Of a stretch of DNA of 64,000 nucleotides, positions 54,815 through 63,886 are shown one piece after another; position 1 is the stretch's first letter, and every line of letters starts with the position of its first letter. Below the pieces are notes generated by a model, which ran no database searches, was not told the DNA's origin, and was given only the letters and a program-made list of their open reading frames with translations. This stretch comes from an uncultured Clostridia bacterium (GTDB lineage Bacteria > Bacillota > Clostridia > TANB77 > CAG-465), in contig CAKPEI010000001.1 in NCBI GenBank assembly GCA_934149365.1, positions 237,601 through 301,600 on the forward strand, read 5' to 3'. The position numbers and the translations under genes were made by a program.

Positions 54815-57718
54815 TTGGGAAAAATGAAAGTGCATGAAATAGCAAAGGCTATGAACATAGGAACAAATGAGGTGATTAGTAAATTAAAGGATATGGGGAT
54901 AGAAGTAAAAAGCCATTTATCTGCAGTAGATGAGGAAGTAGCAAATAAATTATTGAAAGAAAAGAAAACTGCGCCTCATAATCCAGAAAAAAATGTAGCA
55001 AAAGACCCAAAAGACAATAATCCTCATATAATTAGAAGAAAAGTTAAAGTTATAAGTACAGATGAAAAAGGAAATGAAGTAGAGAATATTACAACTAAAT
55101 CAGGAAATAGTATAGAAAGAAAAAGTATAGTTCATGAAAATCAAATGAATAGAAGCAACTATAACAAAGAAGGTTTAGGTGTAGTTAGATCTAATTATTC
55201 TAAGAACAATTATAACAATAGAAATCAAAACAGAATTAACAATATAGTTGTAACAAGAAATGGTAAACCTATCGAAAAGCCTAAAGCGGAAGTAAAAGAA
55301 GTCAAAAAAGAAGTAAATGTAGTAGCTGAAGCTTCAAAAGCTGAAGTTAAACCTCAAGTTAAAGAAAGACCAATGGATAATAGAAACCGTACTTCAAATT
55401 ACAATAATCAAAATAATAATAACAACATGAATAGAAATAATCAAGATAGAAGAAATGGTAACGGTAACTATGAAAGAAGACCATATAATAACAATAATAA
55501 TGGGGGGCAAAGGAGACCATACAATAATCAAAATGGTTCAAATTCAAATGGTCAAGATAGAAGAAATAATAATGGTAATTATGAAAGAAGACCGTATAAT
55601 AACAATAATAACGGAAGAAGACCATATAATAATCAATCAAATAGTACTACATACAAAGTAAATCAATACATCAAAGAAGCAAGTCAAGCTCCAACTATAG
55701 AAAAGGAAACTAGAGACTATAGTAGCAATGTTCTAATGGATAAGAAAAAGAATGTTGAAAGAAATAGCGAAAATAGAAGAGAAAAATTAAACAAAAACCA
55801 AATGAGAGAAGCAGATACTAGATTAGAATTCAGTAAGTTTAGAGGAATGCAAGTAGATTCTTCTTCAGACAATATGATGGAATTCTATGATAGAGGAGAA
55901 TCAGCTAGAAAATATGGTTCTAAAAAGAAAAAGGCTAAAGTTCAAATGAATCATACTAAGATAATTCCACTTACTGAAGTAACTCTTCCTGCTACAATGA
56001 CTGTAAAACAATTTGCAGAAGCAGTAAAAACACAAGCTGCTGATATAATTAAGAGATTATTCTCACTTGGAATAATGGCTACAGTAAATCAAGAAATAGA
56101 CTTTGATACAGCATTTTTAATAGCTTCAGAAATGGGAATAAATGCAACTCAAGAAGTTGTTGTAACAGAAGAAGATATACTATTTGATGATTCTGAAGAT
56201 GATATTGAAAATACAGAAGTTAGACCACCTATTGTAACTGTTATGGGACACGTAGATCATGGTAAAACATCACTTTTAGATAAAATAAGGAAAGCAGATG
56301 TAGTAAGTGGTGAAGCTGGTGGAATTACTCAACATATAGGTGCATACAAAGTTAAAGTAAATGGTAAAGAGATTACTTTCTTAGATACACCAGGACATGA
56401 AGCATTTACGGAAATGAGAGCAAGAGGAGCGCAGGTTACAGATATAGTTGTTATAGTAGTAGCAGCCGATGATGGAATAAAACCACAGACAAGAGAAGCA
56501 ATAAGCCACGCAAAAGCAGCAGGAGTTTCAATTATTGTTGCTATAAACAAAATAGATAAACCAACTGCAAATGTTGAAAAAGTAAAACAAGAGCTATTAG
56601 AAGCAGAACTTATACCAGAAGAATGGGGTGGAGATACTATAGTAGTTCCAGTTTCAGCACATACTGGTGAAGGAATTGATAATCTTTTAGAAATGATACT
56701 TTTAGTTGCAGAGGTAAAAGATTTTAGAGCTAACCCAAATAAACAATCTAAAGGTACAGTTATAGAAGCAAGATTAGATAAATCAAGAGGATCTATTGCA
56801 TCTGTACTTGTACAAAGAGGTACTTTAAATGTAGGAGACACTATAGTTGTAGGAGAAATAGTTGGTAAAGTTCGTAGCATGACAAATGACAAAGGTGAAA
56901 AAGTAAAACTTGCAGGACCTTCTACACCAGTAGAAATATTAGGACTTCCACAAGTTCCTCAAACAGGTGATATTTTTTATGAAGTAAAAGATGAGAAAAC
57001 AGCTCATAAACTTGTAGAAAAGAGAAAAGCAAAAGCACGTGCAGAATTAATCAAAAAAGGCTCTACAGTTACACTTGATGATTTATTTAGCCAAATTAAA
57101 GAAGGCGAAATGAAAGAACTTAATGTTATAATAAAAGCAGATGTTCAAGGTTCAGTAGAAGCAATAAAAGATTCACTTGTAAAACTTTCTAACGAGGAAG
57201 TTAGAGTAAGACCTATACATTGTGCAGCAGGTGGAATTAATGAATCTGATGTTACACTTGCTAAAGTTTCAAATGCTATAATAATAGGCTTTAATGTAAG
57301 ACCAGATAGCTTAGCAGCTTCACTTGCAGATAAAGAAAAAGTAGATTTAAGACTATATAATGTTATATATGATGCTATAAACGATGTGGAAGCAGCAATG
57401 AAAGGTATGCTTGCACCTAAGTATAAAGAAGTAGCACTTGGAACTGCAGAAGTTAGAAAAGTATTCAAAGCTTCAAACATAGGTACTATTGCAGGGTCAT
57501 ACATTACATCTGGTAAGCTAGTAAGAAATGCACAAGTTAGAGTTGTAAGAGATTCTGTTGTCGTTTATGACGGTAAAATAGAATCTATTAAGAGAGAGAA
57601 AGATGATGTAAGAGAAATAGCAGAAGGATATGAATGCGGTATTAAGATAGAAAAATACAATGACATAAAAGAATTAGATATTCTAGAATGCTATGAAATG
57701 CAAGAGGAGCAAAGATAA
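54815..57718 (+). CDS. infB: Translation initiation factor IF-2
   Basis: 967 residues. TTG 54815, 10 nt after GGAGG, gives [11 protein letters not shown], matching family starts; the ATG three codons later is too far. N-terminal IF2_N ([18 protein letters not shown]), a long linker unusually rich in Asn with repeated [10 protein letters not shown] units (residues ~190-285), second IF2_N, then the G domain: [43 protein letters not shown]; domains II-IV follow with [10 protein letters not shown] and the fMet-tRNA-binding C-domain. Initiates translation by placing fMet-tRNA. Confidence 0.96.
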   Translation: MGKMKVHEIAKAMNIGTNEVISKLKDMGIEVKSHLSAVDEEVANKLLKEKKTAPHNPEKNVAKDPKDNNPHIIRRKVKVISTDEKGNEVENITTKSGNSIERKSIVHENQMNRSNYNKEGLGVVRSNYSKNNYNNRNQNRINNIVVTRNGKPIEKPKAEVKEVKKEVNVVAEASKAEVKPQVKERPMDNRNRTSNYNNQNNNNNMNRNNQDRRNGNGNYERRPYNNNNNGGQRRPYNNQNGSNSNGQDRRNNNGNYERRPYNNNNNGRRPYNNQSNSTTYKVNQYIKEASQAPTIEKETRDYSSNVLMDKKKNVERNSENRREKLNKNQMREADTRLEFSKFRGMQVDSSSDNMMEFYDRGESARKYGSKKKKAKVQMNHTKIIPLTEVTLPATMTVKQFAEAVKTQAADIIKRLFSLGIMATVNQEIDFDTAFLIASEMGINATQEVVVTEEDILFDDSEDDIENTEVRPPIVTVMGHVDHGKTSLLDKIRKADVVSGEAGGITQHIGAYKVKVNGKEITFLDTPGHEAFTEMRARGAQVTDIVVIVVAADDGIKPQTREAISHAKAAGVSIIVAINKIDKPTANVEKVKQELLEAELIPEEWGGDTIVVPVSAHTGEGIDNLLEMILLVAEVKDFRANPNKQSKGTVIEARLDKSRGSIASVLVQRGTLNVGDTIVVGEIVGKVRSMTNDKGEKVKLAGPSTPVEILGLPQVPQTGDIFYEVKDEKTAHKLVEKRKAKARAELIKKGSTVTLDDLFSQIKEGEMKELNVIIKADVQGSVEAIKDSLVKLSNEEVRVRPIHCAAGGINESDVTLAKVSNAIIIGFNVRPDSLAASLADKEKVDLRLYNVIYDAINDVEAAMKGMLAPKYKEVALGTAEVRKVFKASNIGTIAGSYITSGKLVRNAQVRVVRDSVVVYDGKIESIKREKDDVREIAEGYECGIKIEKYNDIKELDILECYEMQEEQR

Positions 57719-57719
57719 T

Positions 57720-58076
57720 ATGCATAAAATAGATAGATTAGAAGAAGATATTAAATATTACTTAAGTAACATTTTATCAGAAAAAGTTAAAAACCCAAAT
57801 ATAGATGGAATAATAACTGTAACAGCTGTTAAGGTTACTAAAGACCAAAAGTATGCTAAGGTGTACTTAAGTATATTTAATACTAAGAGTAAAAAGAAAG
57901 TATTAGAAGAAATACGTAAATCAAAAGGTTTTATTAAAAGAGAGTTAGGTATGGTACTTAAAGCTAGAAATATTCCCGAACTTATATTTGAAGAAGATGA
58001 TTCAATGGAATATGGAAGCTATATGGACAAGGTTATAGAAAGCCTTAACATATCTAAGGAAAATGCAGAAGAATAA
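57720..58076 (+). CDS. rbfA: Ribosome-binding factor RbfA
   Basis: 118 residues; 30S maturation and cold adaptation factor with a KH-like fold. ATG 57720, 8 nt after GAGGAGC (inside the end of infB), starts HKIDRLEEDIKYYLSNIL. Contains ITVTAVKVTKDQKYAKVYLSIF and RNIPELIFEEDDSMEYG, typical of the family. The frame open upstream of this start belongs to infB. Confidence 0.95.
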   Translation: MHKIDRLEEDIKYYLSNILSEKVKNPNIDGIITVTAVKVTKDQKYAKVYLSIFNTKSKKKVLEEIRKSKGFIKRELGMVLKARNIPELIFEEDDSMEYGSYMDKVIESLNISKENAEE

Positions 58077-58098
58077 AGTGTAAATAAGGTGAGGTTAG

Positions 58099-59055
58099 AT
58101 GTTAGAGAAATTTAAAGAAGCAATGAAGCTAATAGAAGAAAGTAGTAGCATATATATTGTGACACATATAAGTCCAGACGGAGATGCTATAGGCTCTTCT
58201 ATGGCTATGTATTTGACTTTGAAAAATATGGGAAAAGATGCACATGTAATAATTCCATCTTATTCAGATAGATTTAGCTTTTTAGATGAACTTAAACAAG
58301 TTGAAGTAAAACTACCTGAAAAAGACTATGATTTGCTTATAGCTGTGGATGCTTCAAGTGTTGATAGATTAACTCTTGATGAGCGAGATCTAAATAGAGC
58401 TAAAAAAGTATTGGTAATAGATCATCATCAAAATACGAAAATTAAAGCGGATGTTATGGTTATAAATAGCAAATCTCCAGCTGCGTGTGAACTTGTATAC
58501 GAGCTTTTTGATACATGTGATATAGAAGTTACTAAAGAGGTAGCTAGGTATATATATATGGGTATTGTCACAGATACAGGTAGCTTTAATTACAGAAATA
58601 CAACATCTAAAACGCATTATATAGCGGGTAAATTATTAGATACCGGAATAGATTTTACATATATATGTAAAATGGTTAACGATACAATGAAAGAAAACAG
58701 ACTTAAACTTATTGCATATGTAATAGACAATATGGAAACTTACTATGATGGCAGAATTAGGTATGCTAAAGTTCCAAATAGTGTACTAAAAAAATTAGAT
58801 ATACCAGATGAAGATGCAGAGGGCTTAGTTAATTACTTAAGATGTGTTGTAGGTGTTGATGTTGCAATATATGCAAGAGGGTTAGAAGATGGAACATACA
58901 AAGTTAGTCTAAGATCTAATTTTGATTATGATGTATCTAAAATAGCAGCGACGTTTGGTGGCGGTGGTCACATAAATGCGGCAGGTTTTACAGTAAACGA
59001 AGAAATAGATAATGTAAAAGATGAAATAATAAAAATAGTAGGAGTGAACTTGTAG
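58099..59055 (+). CDS. nrnA: DHH/DHHA1 phosphoesterase NrnA (oligoribonuclease / pAp phosphatase)
   Basis: 318 residues. DHH domain: VTHISPDGDAIGSSMAM, LIAVDASSVDRL, VIDHHQNTK (DHH motif with metal ligands), MGIVTDTGSFNYRNT; DHHA1 substrate-binding domain ends with FGGGGHINAAGF. Degrades nanoRNAs and dephosphorylates pAp in Bacillus. Found between rbfA and truB in many Firmicutes. Ribosome site AGGTGAGG; next gene starts immediately after its stop. Confidence 0.93.
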   Translation: MLEKFKEAMKLIEESSSIYIVTHISPDGDAIGSSMAMYLTLKNMGKDAHVIIPSYSDRFSFLDELKQVEVKLPEKDYDLLIAVDASSVDRLTLDERDLNRAKKVLVIDHHQNTKIKADVMVINSKSPAACELVYELFDTCDIEVTKEVARYIYMGIVTDTGSFNYRNTTSKTHYIAGKLLDTGIDFTYICKMVNDTMKENRLKLIAYVIDNMETYYDGRIRYAKVPNSVLKKLDIPDEDAEGLVNYLRCVVGVDVAIYARGLEDGTYKVSLRSNFDYDVSKIAATFGGGGHINAAGFTVNEEIDNVKDEIIKIVGVNL

Positions 59056-59934
59056 TTGAAAGTAACAGGAATATTAAATATAAACAAACCAGCAGGTATA
59101 ACATCTTATGATGTTGTTGATGTTATAAAAAAAATATTTGAGGGTTCAAAAGTTGGTCATACAGGAACATTAGACCCAATAGCAACAGGCGTGCTTCCCA
59201 TTGTTATTGGTGATGCCACTAAAATAGCGGACGAGCTTATGGCAGAAACTAAAGTATATAGAGTGAAAATGCTTTTAGGAGTTGAGACAAATACTTATGA
59301 TATAACAGGTAGAATTGTTTTTGCTTCAGTTATACGTAATGATGAAATATATATTAGAGAAAGAATAAAGAGATTCATAGGTAAACAAGAACAGACACCT
59401 CCAATATATAGCGCTATAAGGGTAGAAGGAAAAAGAGCATATGAGTATGCAAGGGAAGGTAAAGAGGTAAAATTAAAGCCTAGACAAATAGAGATATATA
59501 ACATAGATAACATTGCAGTAGATTTAAGGAAAAGAGAAGTATCCTTTGATGTGTATTGTACAAAAGGTACATATATACGTAGTTTGGTAAATGACATAGG
59601 TAAAAAAATAGGTTGCGGTGCTACAATGCTTGAACTTACAAGACTTAAAAATGGTAATTTTGATATAAAAGATAGCATAGACCTTTATGATTTTCTAAGA
59701 ATGAGTTATGATGATATGAAAGCTAAGGTTGTACCTATAGAAAAATACTATCAAGACTTAAAGAAAGTGTCTTTAAAAAAAGAAGAGTATACTAAATATT
59801 TAAATGGCGTTAAGCTTAAATTTGAAGAGCAAGACAAACTAGTTAGAGTATATAACGGAACAAAATATTCTGGACTTGGAGAGATAAAAAACGGTATGCT
59901 TAAAAGATACATTGTAGAAAATGAAGGAATATAA
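59056..59934 (+). CDS. truB: tRNA pseudouridine(55) synthase TruB
   Basis: 292 residues; makes pseudouridine 55 in the T-loop of tRNAs. TTG start 59056 directly after the nrnA stop. Contains GILNINKPAGITSYDVVD, the catalytic Asp loop VGHTGTLDPIATGVLP, TPPIYSAIRVEGKRAYEYAR is the next segment (conserved RAYE), and CTKGTYIRSLVNDIG; a C-terminal PUA-like domain follows. Last gene of the operon. Confidence 0.95.
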   Translation: MKVTGILNINKPAGITSYDVVDVIKKIFEGSKVGHTGTLDPIATGVLPIVIGDATKIADELMAETKVYRVKMLLGVETNTYDITGRIVFASVIRNDEIYIRERIKRFIGKQEQTPPIYSAIRVEGKRAYEYAREGKEVKLKPRQIEIYNIDNIAVDLRKREVSFDVYCTKGTYIRSLVNDIGKKIGCGATMLELTRLKNGNFDIKDSIDLYDFLRMSYDDMKAKVVPIEKYYQDLKKVSLKKEEYTKYLNGVKLKFEEQDKLVRVYNGTKYSGLGEIKNGMLKRYIVENEGI

Positions 59935-59937
59935 AAA

Positions 59938-59977
59938 GTATGTAATTATATGTACTAATAATGTATAAATTACATAC
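59938..59977 (+). terminator. Hairpin after truB, possible weak terminator
   Basis: GTATGTAATT/AATTACATAC, 10-bp stem with a long loop; no clear T-run follows, so it may instead be a processing or stability element. Confidence 0.4.
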
Positions 59978-60003
59978 AATAATAGTATATTTATTGGTAT
60001 TAC

Positions 60004-60033
60004 TTGACAGATAAGGCAAGAAAATAGTATAAT
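60004..60033 (+). promoter_or_regulatory. Promoter of the type III toxin-antitoxin locus
   Basis: TTGACA (60004-60009), 18 bp, TATAAT (60028-60033), directly before the antitoxin repeats. Confidence 0.8.
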
Positions 60034-60043
60034 AAATATAACA

Positions 60044-60122
60044 AAATCGTGGTGTTTCACAGCCATATAAATGAGAAAGTTATAAATCGGGTGTTTCACA
60101 GCCATATAAGTGAGAAAGTTAA
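60044..60122 (+). ncRNA. toxI: ToxI-like antitoxin RNA repeats
   Basis: Two near-identical 39-40-nt units (60044-60083 and 60084-60122), each containing GGTGTTTCACAGCCATATAA and GTGAGAAAGTTA or ATGAGAAAGTTA. In type III systems the toxin cuts such a repeat RNA into pseudoknots that inhibit it. Promoter, repeats, terminator and toxin are in the canonical order. Two repeats is at or below the low end of known systems. Confidence 0.75.
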
Positions 60123-60126
60123 CATC

Positions 60127-60167
60127 AAGAGAAGGTATCCATATGTGATATACTTCTCTTATTTTTA
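60127..60167 (+). terminator. Terminator between antitoxin repeats and toxin
   Basis: AAGAGAAGGTATC pairs with GATATACTTCTCTT (60127-60139 with 60147-60160, one bulged or mismatched position) followed by ATTTTTA. In ToxIN loci a leaky terminator here sets the excess of antitoxin over toxin. Confidence 0.7.
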
Positions 60168-60179
60168 GAGGAGAAGGGT

Positions 60180-60703
60180 ATGAAGTTAAATTTATATAGT
60201 GTTAATGATAAATATATAAAATATTTGAGACAATTTGATGATAAAATTTATGATAATAAAGAAGGAAATAGAAATCATGAAAGAAAGTATGTTGGAATTG
60301 TATTAACTATAAATGACTTTAACTATTATATTCCGATGTCTTCCCCTAAAAAGTCTGATACATAGATTATGGGAATAAAGTTATTAGAAAAGATACAAAG
60401 ACAATAATAAGGATGCATGATAGCAGACGTTTATATGGGACTTTAAGGATAAGTAATATGATACCAGTACCAATAACTGAGTTAGAGCCATATATACTAT
60501 CAAATGAAAAAGATTTGAAATATAGAGAAGTAATTATGGGCGAATTAAAATATATAAATAATAACAGCAATAAAATAGTAAAATATGCAAAAGTTGTGTA
60601 TAATCAAAAAATTAAAGATATAGATGTTGGCTATATAAAAAATACGGTTGACTTTAAATTATTGGAAAAAAAATTGGTAGACTGGGATAAATATAATAAC
60701 TAA
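60180..60703 (+). pseudogene. toxN: ToxN/AbiQ-family type III endoribonuclease toxin, frameshifted
   Basis: ATG 60180 behind GGAGAAGGG. Frame 1 (60180-60365) starts KLNLYSVNDKYIKYLRQFDD and reaches YVGIVLTINDFNYYIPMSS-PKK, matching the ToxN opening and its IPMSSPKK loop. A stop then occurs, and the rest of the ToxN fold continues in another frame (from about 60368, with DYGNKVIRKD, TLRISNMIPVPITELEPY, YREVIMGELKYINNNSNKI and KLLEKKLVDW). The shift (one missing base near GATACATAG, about 60357-60366) yields a truncated 61-residue product, so the toxin is inactive as written. Intact length would be about 174 residues, normal for ToxN. Family confers phage abortive infection. Confidence 0.8.
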
Positions 60704-60719
60704 AGAATATAAAAAAGTA

Positions 60720-60936
60720 TTGAAAAATGTAAAAATATATAGTAATATATAGACATGAAAAATATTATAAGAGAGGTAATAAAATGTTAACTAAAACGTG
60801 CAAAACCATTGGGAGAGTAATACACACACACAAGTAATATCTAGAAATAAGCTAGATAGAGTTTTTTACGCGTTAAAGACATATATATTAGATAAAGAAG
60901 AGTTAGTTATACAGTAAATGTATAGCTAGCTTTTTT
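60720..60936 (+). promoter_or_regulatory. CA-tract leader element 2
   Basis: Promoter TTGAAA (60720-60725), 17 bp, TAATAT (60743-60748); leader peptide (60784-60837); hairpin 1 TATCTAG/CTAGATA (60838-60858) then T6 and ACGCG; 12-bp terminator GTTAGTTATACA/TGTATAGCTAGC (60902-60930), T6, GCG. Colinear with element 1 and largely identical around the hairpins, with a shorter CA tract. Confidence 0.7.
60784..60837 (+). CDS. Leader peptide of element 2
   Basis: MLTKTCKTIGRVIHTHK, 17 residues, behind GAGAGG. The CA tract is 11 nt (60822-60832). TAA (60835-60837) is directly before hairpin 1, unlike element 1, whose stop is inside it. Shares M-L-T-K, K-T and G-R-V with element 1. Confidence 0.5.
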   Translation: MLTKTCKTIGRVIHTHK

Positions 60937-61042
60937 GCGTTTAAATAAATTAAGGCATAATCTGGTAGTAAATCATGTAAATACACACAGCCATATATAC
61001 ATAGAAAACAGATTAAAAATATGCAAAAGCAATTAAAAATAA

Positions 61043-61071
61043 TTGCAAAATTCGCTATAATGTGAAATAAT
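61043..61071 (+). promoter_or_regulatory. Proximal promoter of prepilin-like gene 61106
   Basis: TTGCAA (61043-61048), 17 bp ending TGTGA, AATAAT (61066-61071): the family-shared promoter, downstream of the element 2 terminator. Confidence 0.6.
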
Positions 61072-61105
61072 ATATACAAGTTATAAAAAAATGGAGGAAG
61101 AACAT

Positions 61106-62005
61106 ATGAAAAACAAAAAAGGTATAAGTTTAATAGTACTGGTAATAACAATAATAGTAATGATAATACTATCTGCTGCAATAATACTATCATTATCAAA
61201 TAGTGGAATAATATCAAAGGCAAACAAAGCAAAGGCAGATAATGATGTATCAAATGCTAAAGAATTAGTAGAAGTGGCGCATTCAGAATGGTTACTTATG
61301 ACTGCAGATGAGCAAACAGAAAATGGAGGAAACTTTGTAAATTATGCCACAGATAAGTTAGAAAAGTCAGGATATGATCCAGATAAATATATATTATCAG
61401 AAGAAGGTGGTATAGAAGTATGTGTAGCTAAGATAGGAGAGGTAAAGTATGCTTCTTTACAGGATGCTATAGACAGTGCAAAAGAAAATGTAAAAACTGT
61501 TATTAATTTAGCATATAGTATTAATCTTTCAAACACTATTACTATAGATACTGAAAAAAATATAGTCATAGATATGTTAGGATATTCAGTAACAAATAAT
61601 GTTGGAAATGCAATAAGTAATTCTGGTACTTTAACATTAAAAGATACAAGTTCTAGTAAAAGTGGAAGCATAGTAGCTGCGAGTGATAAAAGTAAATATG
61701 TTAGTAAATATGATATAAATGGTGATGGTGTTGTGGGGCAAAAAGATATAGATAAAATAATAGAAAACTATAATACTACAATTAATGATGATACCTCTGA
61801 AGACATAAAAAAATGTGACCTTAATGATGATAAAATAATCAATCTTGATGATATAACTCTTATTATTAACCATTATAATGACGGATATGCTGTATTAAAT
61901 AGTGGGGAAGACAGTATTTTAAATATAAAAGACATAAACAAAAACAATTTAAAAGGTGAGCCTGAAGCAATATATAACAAAGAAGGCTCAGTAGTAGAAA
62001 ACTAA
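61106..62005 (+). CDS. Prepilin-like protein with beta-helix-like and dockerin-like modules (copy 1)
   Basis: 299 residues; ATG 61106 with GGAGGAAG upstream (the ATG at 61091 overlaps that site). K-N-K-K-G then ISLIVLVITIIVMIILSAAI. A middle part with IGEVKYASLQDAIDSAKENV, TIDTEKNIVIDMLGYSV and GTLTLKDTSSSKSGSI resembles short right-handed beta-helix surface domains. Then a dockerin type I-like pair of Ca2+ loops: YDINGDGVVGQKDIDKII and CDLNDDKIINLDDITLII. Dockerins bind cohesins, so it could recruit a partner at the cell surface. Directly followed by a close paralogue. Confidence 0.78.
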   Translation: MKNKKGISLIVLVITIIVMIILSAAIILSLSNSGIISKANKAKADNDVSNAKELVEVAHSEWLLMTADEQTENGGNFVNYATDKLEKSGYDPDKYILSEEGGIEVCVAKIGEVKYASLQDAIDSAKENVKTVINLAYSINLSNTITIDTEKNIVIDMLGYSVTNNVGNAISNSGTLTLKDTSSSKSGSIVAASDKSKYVSKYDINGDGVVGQKDIDKIIENYNTTINDDTSEDIKKCDLNDDKIINLDDITLIINHYNDGYAVLNSGEDSILNIKDINKNNLKGEPEAIYNKEGSVVEN

Positions 62006-62021
62006 AGAAAGGGGAAAATAT

Positions 62022-62912
62022 ATGAAAAACAAAAAAGGTATAAGTTTAATAGTGTTAGTAATAACGATAATAGTAATGATAATACTAGCCGCAGCAATCA
62101 TTTTATCATTATCAAACAGTGGAATAATATCAAAAGCAAACAAAGCAAAGGCAGATAATGATGTATCAAATGCTAAAGAATTAGTAGAAGTGGCACATTC
62201 AGAATGGTTACTTATGACTGTGGCAGAACAAGCAGAAAATGGAGGAAGTTTTGTAAATTATGCTACGGATAAGCTAGAGAAATCAGGATATGACCCAGAT
62301 AAATATATACTATCAGAAGAAGGCGGTATAGAAGTATGTGTGGCCAAAATAGGAGATACAAAATATAGTACGCTTAAAGCGGCTGTTGATGCTTCATCTA
62401 AGGATGGAGAAACAACAATCACATTAGTTAGTAATATAGAAGTGTCTACCAGTGTAACAGTATATGCTAATAGAGAAATTGTATTAGATTTAGCAGGATA
62501 TAGTATATATGGTAATAAAGTTAGCTGTATAGAAAACAAAGGATATTTAAAAATAATAGATAGCAGTAGTGCAAAATCAGGTAAAATAGAAGCAGTTAGT
62601 GATAAAAGCAAATATAAAGAAGAGTATGATTTAAATAAAGATGGAGTAATAAATGAGTTAGATAGTGATATAATAACAGCAAATTATAATAAAGATAGCT
62701 CAGATGATAATTGGGATGAATTAAAGAAGTATGATATTAATAATGATAATATATTAAATGTAAGTGATATGACATATATAGTGGAAGCATATAATGTAGC
62801 TTATGCAGTACGTAATAATTCAGAATTACAAATAGAAGGAATAAGCAAAGATAATTTAAAAGGTGAACCTACTGCAATATACAATAAAAGTGGCACAGTA
62901 ACAGGATATTAA
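62022..62912 (+). CDS. Prepilin-like protein with beta-helix-like and dockerin-like modules (copy 2)
   Basis: 296 residues, 16 bp after copy 1 with AAAGGGG; no promoter between, so one operon. The first ~110 residues are almost identical to copy 1 (duplication), with ILAAAI in the helix. The middle diverges (IGDTKYSTLKAAVDASSKDG, ANREIVLDLAGYSIYG, LKIIDSSSAKSGKI). Dockerin-like loops: YDLNKDGVINELDSDIIT and YDINNDNILNVSDMTYIV. The identical N-termini and divergent C-termini mirror the pattern of the whole family. Confidence 0.78.
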   Translation: MKNKKGISLIVLVITIIVMIILAAAIILSLSNSGIISKANKAKADNDVSNAKELVEVAHSEWLLMTVAEQAENGGSFVNYATDKLEKSGYDPDKYILSEEGGIEVCVAKIGDTKYSTLKAAVDASSKDGETTITLVSNIEVSTSVTVYANREIVLDLAGYSIYGNKVSCIENKGYLKIIDSSSAKSGKIEAVSDKSKYKEEYDLNKDGVINELDSDIITANYNKDSSDDNWDELKKYDINNDNILNVSDMTYIVEAYNVAYAVRNNSELQIEGISKDNLKGEPTAIYNKSGTVTGY

Positions 62913-62924
62913 ATTTGCATAAAA

Positions 62925-62967
62925 AATAACTTAGAAATCATTTTGATTAAATCTAAGTTATTTTTTT
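62925..62967. terminator. Terminator between 62022 and the convergent MutS-I-like gene
   Basis: AATAACTTAGA/TCTAAGTTATT perfect 11-bp stem (62925-62935 with 62952-62962) with T-run on the plus strand and an A-run upstream that reads as T on the minus strand, so probably bidirectional. Confidence 0.75.
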
Positions 62968-62977
62968 ATACCAAATT

Positions 62978-63370
62978 TTAAATAATACTTTTTAATTTAT
63001 ACAAAACATCATAAGCTTCTTTAGGTGAGGTACTATCCATATCAATATTCTTAAGTGTCTCTATAATCTTCTTTATATTCATACTGTTAAGATAAGCCTC
63101 TGGACTTTCGATAGTATCAAATGAATTATCTATTAACCTAAAGTTAATATTACTGTCTTGTAGTTTAGTTAAATAAGTTTCCAAACTATTTGAAGGAAAG
63201 CCACATTTTACTGTATTTCCATCAAAATTAGTAAGCTTTAAGCCTAGTGTTTCATTTAATTTTTTAGCATCTTCATCTAAACCAATATAAAAGATACCAC
63301 TCTTAAAAAGATATAGCATAGAACTATCTTTTCCTTTTAAGCTTTTGTATTTGGTATATAATTTTCCCAT
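62978..63370 (-). CDS. Stand-alone MutS domain I-like protein
   Basis: 130 residues from ATG 63370 (AAAGGA 11 nt upstream; GTG 63379 is too near). GKLYTKYKSLKGKDSSMLYL-type opening, FKSGIFYIGLDEDAKKLNETL, TVKCGFPSNSLETYLTKL resemble the mismatch-binding domain I of MutS (F-x-E-F-type loop replaced by FKSGIFYI), followed by a C-terminal helical tail PKEAYDVLYKLKSI. Similar short proteins occur in gut Clostridia; function unknown and no MutS is adjacent. Identification is moderate. Confidence 0.5.
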   Translation of the reverse strand: MGKLYTKYKSLKGKDSSMLYLFKSGIFYIGLDEDAKKLNETLGLKLTNFDGNTVKCGFPSNSLETYLTKLQDSNINFRLIDNSFDTIESPEAYLNSMNIKKIIETLKNIDMDSTSPKEAYDVLYKLKSII

Positions 63371-63503
63371 AATATTCACATTCCTTTCGTAAGATAGGGG
63401 GTATTTACGAAAAAAATATTAATCAAATTATATCATATGTAAGCTTTTTAGCAATATTTTTTGTAAATAAAAAGCAATTTTGAAAAAATAATTAAAACTC
63501 AAA

Positions 63504-63517
63504 TGTCGAATTTTGTC
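63504..63517. promoter_or_regulatory. Spo0A-box-like site
   Basis: TGTCGAATTTTGTC contains TGTCGAA, the Spo0A box core, about 130 bp upstream of the minus-strand gene and 33 bp before the element 3 promoter. The reverse complement of a related sequence, GACAAAATTCGA, is at 25636-25647. Short motif, so weak evidence. Confidence 0.2.
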
Positions 63518-63548
63518 TGTTAAAAAATGAAAATAATGTAAAAAAGTA

Positions 63549-63795
<247 letters not shown>

Positions 63796-63886
63796 GCGTT
63801 TTAAAAACAAAAATTAAGCAAGGTATAAACATGATATAAATCATGATATACATAAATAGTTAAAATATATAGGAGGTTTAAAGAGT

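Noticed and set aside
54813..54824. ylxQ gene between ylxR and infB
   Set aside because: Only one base separates the ylxR stop from the infB start; the gene is absent here.
60044..60122. Short CRISPR array
   Set aside because: The two units are directly abutting without spacers and sit between a promoter, a terminator and a ToxN gene, so they are antitoxin repeats.
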